This document shows, in pieces, positions 59,417-64,000 of a stretch of 64,000 bases of DNA. A model generated the notes under the pieces. The model worked only from the letters and a program-made list of their open reading frames with translations. It had not been told where the DNA came from and made no database searches. The stretch covers positions 34,505,873-34,569,872 of the forward strand of contig NC_134019.1 in NCBI RefSeq assembly GCF_040712315.1, in the 5' to 3' direction. The position numbers and the translations under genes were made by a program. Position 1 is the stretch's first letter. Every line of letters starts with the position of its first letter. The stretch is from Castanea sativa. Taxonomy: Eukaryota; Streptophyta; Magnoliopsida; Fagales; Fagaceae.

Positions 59417-60014
59417 GATGTAAATCGCTTAGGAATTTGCTTTGGTTTCATTTAACTTTCCCAAAGCATTCGTTTATTGATTGGTTAGCTATAAACAACA
59501 AACTCCTCACACGATATAGAATGGTCAAGTGAGGTACTTGGGTGATAGCTTATGTGTTTTTTTTTTTGGTTGAAATTGTCTTGTTAGTAGAGATTATCTC
59601 TCTTCTTTGAATGTTCTTTCACTTGAAGTGTTTAGGATGACATGTTGAAATTTTGTCTAGTTTCAAATGCCCAGTTTTTGTGGGAGAACTTGATTGCTTA
59701 AGGGGTGGGGGGGGGGGGGGCGGGGCTAGAGAGTTAAAAGGGAATGGGCTAAGACTAATAGGCAGCAAATTTGCTTGGTGGTCAACAGTCTACCACATTT
59801 AGCTGCAAAGGAATTCTATAGTTCATTAAGATAAAATTTGGATTAAAAAGCAACTCGAGAGAAGCATCGTTTATAAAGGATGTCAAAACTAGGTTGGGGT
59901 TTCCAACCAAGTTCTTTCAAATGCTACTATCTATTGTAATTGGGGGATTGATCCAAATGGTATTTTAATTTGATCCTAGAACATCTGTGTTGATGTGCTT
60001 TATCATAGTATTAT
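59417..60014. other. Noncoding stretch with a G-rich run
   Basis: No gene seen. A G-rich tract 'ggggtggggggg...cgggg' at about 59702-59725 is the only notable feature. Confidence 0.5.
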
Positions 60015-61065
60015 TGTGATGTCCATCTGTATAGATGTGTTGTTTAATTGTTAGTACAATTTTTCTTTGTAACTTGCTTTGGCTTGTTTTGGTTTTGTAG
60101 TTAGATTTGTAATTTGGTTTATGTAGCAGGGAGTTCCCTATGTTGGTGTCTTCTCTTCTTTGGTTTGAGGGTTATCTCTATTTTCTCTGTTTTGTTTCAA
60201 TAAATATAAGCTTAATTACCACCAAAAAAAAAAAAAAAATCACCAAGGAATTATGAATATCAGTTAACCTATATTTTAGGAAAACTGGGTAATACTCCAT
60301 TTGGACTGCAAGGTGATCGATATGGTTGAGTTTTGATAGTCATGATATGAAATTCAGGTACTACCATGTTATAATTTTGAGAGCTGCCTTAATGGGTTAA
60401 AAAAGTTTAGCAAAAAAATTTAAGTGTTGATTCAAGTACGTATCAATAGTTAAATCCTTATATTGTTCTGACTGCCTTATATTCTCTTAGATATAAATAG
60501 ATATTGGCATGTTTATGTTCATCGAATCATCTAATCCTGTATTAGGTTCTAGTTGATATTGTTTAAGGCTTTTGACACATAAACTGTTTGTCGATTTGAA
60601 GTAAAGCGGGCTTTAATAATGATTCATCTCAAGATATTATATTATATATGTAAAACTGGAAAGAAGTTTTGCTAAATAGTGAACTTCTATGTAAAATTTC
60701 TCTCTATACATTGCTATCTATTTTATCATAAAGAAGTCTTCTCAAAAAAAAAGAAAAAAAAAATTATCATAAAGAATATCAGAAAATATTCTTTATATAT
60801 ATAAAGAATATTTTGTGATATTGTTAAAGAAAAAAGAAAACAATTGCTAATAATTGGCTAGACTATAATCTTTGCCAACACAAGGCTAAGAGTTGGTTTT
60901 TGGATAAAATATTGTTTATTGTAGTGTGATGTGGTGCGGTGCAGTGCATTGTTATTGTTTGCTCTTCAAAACCATTGTTATTATTCGCTCTTTTGAGTTA
61001 TTGTTATATCTTACCTCTTTAAGGTTATTGTTTCTCATGGGATTCACCTGCTAACTATTAAGAAT
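60015..61065 (+). repeat. Dispersed repeat A, copy 3
   Basis: Aligns with 36333-37170. The first 225 bp end in 'caataaatataagcttaattaccacc' plus poly(A) (60222-60239), a LINE-like 3' tail. The copy is cut at about 61065-61077 by an LTR fragment of the second Copia family. Confidence 0.75.
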
Positions 61066-61077
61066 GTCTTTGATGGC

Positions 61078-62005
61078 TTATATTTGCATGAACTCTTAAT
61101 CTTAAGAGAATAATGGACTTGATCATGAGGTGTAGGTTGCTTTGATATATTAGGAGTGAGGTCTAAAGTTACGGTCAAAATCTCAGTATGTTGGGCAACC
61201 AAATTTAATGTTGATAGAACATATATTTTCAAGATAGAATTCATAGTCTCTTAATAGAGATATAAAATATTCCCTTGAGATAAGTTTAATAGGCTTGTTA
61301 TTCAGAATGTTAGGCCTAACTACTCTAGTAAATAGTTACTAGAGTATATATTTATGAAATTGGATTTCATAAATATATGATGAATAACTTAAAGGATTAA
61401 ACCGGGTACTCAAGGATAAAATGTAGTAATTTACAAAGTGGTAGTCCACATTCATAACTTTGTGTTACTACGAATATTTTATGAAGTGGTTGCATGTACA
61501 ATAAAGTCTTGGGATATAATTTATAAATAAGGCCTAGAGTGCAACTATATTTATATAATGGTATTAAATATAGTTAATGGTAACTTTGAACTTGTCAAGA
61601 GTTGACAGAAAAGCCCAAGGCCCATTGGAGCTAGTGTCTTATTGGTCCCTTTTGGTCTCACTATAAGCCACACACTTAAGCCCAATTGGAAAGGCTCAAA
61701 AGGCCAGCCCAATTAGATAATCGGTTAGACACAAAGGGAGAAACATACATAATTTTCTGTAGAGTTTTTGTAAAAACATCATTGTGAAGTGGTGTAAGAA
61801 GTGTTAAACACTCCTTGACATTTTTCCTTTGGAACTGATTGAGAGACTACACATCTTGGGCGTTAGTGGAATTGGAGTAAAGATTGAAAGTGTTCCCAGG
61901 CGCTTCTGATCTTCAATTTTGAAATTCACCACTTCAAGGTACACTCTCTTGTTACTAAATTCTGAAACTTATATAGTACATGTTAACTTTTATGAATGAA
62001 GTAGA
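61078..62005 (+). repeat. LTR fragment of the second Copia family
   Basis: It aligns with 45408-46345 of the 5' LTR, so the first 420 bp of the LTR are missing. The TATA region is mutated ('agacacaaag' against 'aatataaag'). It joins Gypsy gag sequence on the right. Confidence 0.8.
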
Positions 62006-62009
62006 TCCG

Positions 62010-62400
62010 TTATTTTTTCGCTGCGCACTTGCATATTTCCTTCAGAGGAACCCTATTAAAAGTGACGAACCGAGATCCAAAGGCCCTCGTAAGCTCGTTA
62101 AAGGAGTTAACAGAGCCTTCCTTCAGGCCATTGAACCATCTCATCGCTACGGGTCCCAGACTCAACGGGAATACCTTGCACATCAAGGTTTCATTCTCAG
62201 AGTGAATAGCCATTCTCTAGTTGAAATGACTAACATGCTCCACAGGGTCCGTTTTGCCATTGTACACGGTGAACATTGGTTGAGTGAACTACCGAGGAAG
62301 CCTTCCTACCTCAATCCTATGAGTGAAGGGTGACTTAGAGATCTGGGTCAGGGCTCTGCTCATCGCATCGTTCCCACCAACATAAGGAATACCCACTAAG
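62010..62400 (-). pseudogene. Ty3/Gypsy gag fragment
   Basis: On the minus strand, MSRALTQISKSPF, then MFTVYNGKTDPVEHVSHFNQ, CKVFPLSLGPVAMRWFNGL and FNELTRAFGSRFV are the standard retrotransposon gag (PF03732) blocks of plant Gypsy elements. An in-frame stop lies near 62293 between the first two. The coding sequence is cut near 62040 by the Copia LTR fragment, so the nucleocapsid and all of pol are missing. Confidence 0.85.
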
Positions 62401-62737
62401 TTTATACAAAGCAAGTTTAACTTTTCTCTCATAATAAATACTTTCAAAGTCAAATAAATCATCTAGATCAAGTAACCAATCAAGAAATTCTTCTTTATAA
62501 AAATAACCATTAAAACTTGCAATTTTTTATAAGGCCTATATGAAATTTTCTTACCAATAAGTTGTCCATGAGTTATGGCTTCACGACAGTTATCCCTATT
62601 ATTTTCATGCTTCAATGACGTCATCCTAGCAAAGATATTTGTGAGTGCTAGCAGTACGTCACGTACTACTTGCTAAGTTTTCTGTCATCGGAATTGCTAC
62701 CGTCTCATACGTTAGCCACCAGACCAGGATAAGTCAA

Positions 62738-62752
62738 GACTCTGATATCAAC
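62738..62752 (-). other. Primer-binding site of the Gypsy fragment
   Basis: On the minus strand TTGATATCAGAGTC follows the LTR end by 1 nt, close to TGGTATCAGAGC. Confidence 0.55.
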
Positions 62753-63494
62753 TGATGCGAGATGCAGAAGCGTCAAAAAGCAAAACATGTCTACTTCTAA
62801 AAAACAAGAAACAAAACACGTTCGCTTTTGAAAATAATCTCAAATCCACAAGGGTTCATTAAATCCACATGGTTAAATCCACATGGAGAAAAGGGTTCTG
62901 GAATCCACTAGAGAAACAATAGACAAAAGTCTGAATTTTTATTAATATCAATAATATTGAAAAACGTTTACAGACTTAACAGCTTATTAAGAGCTCTGTA
63001 AAACTTGATCGATAAGAAAATATATTCTAATAACTCCTAATTAATGCCTAACTATAACAGGAATCAAATTTAACCTAAAAAACATTAAAAAAAAAACCTA
63101 AAACTTACCTACCTATCACAAGTAAATTGTAGATTCTATCCTACATCACAAGTAATGCAGGATTGAGACTTGAGAGCCAGCTTCATGTGCTTTTAGACGA
63201 AGTCATCCTAGTTATAGAGCTTGAAACAGAGGTAATCAATTAGCAATATTTCACATAATCTATGTTGAAAATAGAAGAAGAAGGAAAATGGCTTTCACCT
63301 TTGTGTGAAAAGTGTTAAAATCAACACAACAAAGTTGTCTTCATCTCGACCCAGGAAAAAAAATGAAGTTGTTTCATCTTATTTGATAAATTGAACCAAG
63401 GTGAAAAAATTTCCTTTAGTCCAGTGTGCACAAGCCCTAAATTACCTCCCCATTCAGGCCCAATCCTAGACCAAATTGACTTAACAAGATCACA
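62753..63494 (-). repeat. Probable 5' LTR of the Gypsy fragment
   Basis: 742 bp, TGATGCG...GATCACA on the plus strand (TG...CA). The inner end is set by the primer-binding site; the outer end is inferred because the related fragment at 1608 begins at the equivalent base. Confidence 0.5.
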
Positions 63495-63885
63495 AAAGCC
63501 GGAAAATGGCTTAGTAAGTCAAGGTTTTCATTGGAGGTAAAGAAGGTGTCCTGTTTATTATTTATTATTTTTAAATTATATTAATTTGTTTTGGATTCAA
63601 AGCATGAGAGGGCCGTAGCATTGGGTACAGGTTTGAACAGAGAATAGAATTGGGCGTCGATGTGTATTGATTAGCTTTAAAAAAATTTGATATGGCAAGC
63701 TGTTACTATGGAAACAATGTATTACTATATAACATGGAATCAAAGTTAGAAAGTGTGCATTTATGTCATTTCATTTTATAAAAAAATTCGTACTACAAAA
63801 TTTTGATTCCTGTGTCTACACTTTTGATTGATAGGAAGAGTTTTTTTTTCTTTTTTGATTTACCAATCCCAAAAGACACTTAATT
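63495..63885. other. AT-rich noncoding stretch
   Basis: No gene or repeat recognised. Confidence 0.4.
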
Positions 63886-64000
63886 AGAGCATCCATCGGA
63901 GTGGAACTAAAAATTTAGCTATTTGGCACCTAAAAAAGTTACTTTATCTATTTTACCTATTTACTTTACAAAACATCCAGCAACAGTGAATCTATTTTAG
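63886..64000. mobile_element. MITE-like end, cut by window
   Basis: 'gagcatccatcggagtgg' followed by 'ctaaaaatttagc', then about 80 bp later 'acatccagcaacagtgaatcta' repeats the pattern. Sequences of the type 'gagcatc...' with such internal repeats are common plant MITE ends. The other end lies outside the window. Confidence 0.4.

Noticed and set aside
61980..62333. 117-codon plus-strand frame
   Set aside because: Antisense shadow of the Gypsy gag on the minus strand, whose motifs are clear.

Overview
This is a gene-poor stretch of plant nuclear DNA, most likely from a woody eudicot; I cannot name the species from sequence alone. It is AT-rich and full of plant-type retroelements: an L1 LINE carrying an RNase H domain, Ty1/Copia elements including a Sirevirus-like family, Ty3/Gypsy pieces and a CACTA-like repeat block. 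I found no convincing intact host gene. The only host-derived coding sequence I can name is a broken four-exon fragment of an organellar-type methionyl-tRNA synthetase (2690-4654, minus strand).

Layout. 1-7.2 kb: a dispersed repeat, an LTR fragment with a possible MITE beside it, the methionyl-tRNA synthetase pseudogene and a possible small membrane-protein exon. 7.2-15.1 kb: a minisatellite split by a 6.1-kb LINE with 14-bp target-site duplications and a poly(A) tail. 15.1-16.75 kb: a SINE-like tRNA head and a 78-bp tandem repeat. 16.75-21.8 kb: the 3' part of a minus-strand Ty3/Gypsy element, comprising a 3' LTR, an intron-containing antisense ORF, a tandem-repeat 3' UTR and an integrase. 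21.8-28.2 kb: six copies of a 0.9-1.0 kb satellite unit, one holding an 848-bp solo LTR. 28.65-29.2 kb: a 180-200 bp tandem repeat.

29.2-35.0 kb: a minus-strand Copia element with pol but no gag. 35.8-37.7 kb: CACTA-like repeats and a second copy of the dispersed repeat. 37.8-42.3 kb: a minus-strand gag-only relative of the Copia element. 42.3-45.0 kb: mostly noncoding, with a possible gene scrap and a possible TIR element. 45.0-52.9 kb: a decayed Copia element of another family with a foreign segment inside its RT. 53.0-59.4 kb: a complete gag-only Copia element with two LTRs and target-site duplications; its 5' LTR carries an internal duplication. 59.4-64 kb: a third copy of the dispersed repeat, an LTR fragment, a truncated Gypsy gag with PBS and 5' LTR, and a MITE-like end.

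The components do not form a host pathway; the window is layered transposon debris. Two relationships stand out. First, one retroelement family is present as pol-only and gag-only copies with matching LTR ends. Second, the Gypsy element carries a spliced-type gene antisense to its own genomic RNA. Most premature stops that I decoded fit C-to-T changes (TGG, CGA, CAG or CAA to stop), as expected for old methylated transposons.
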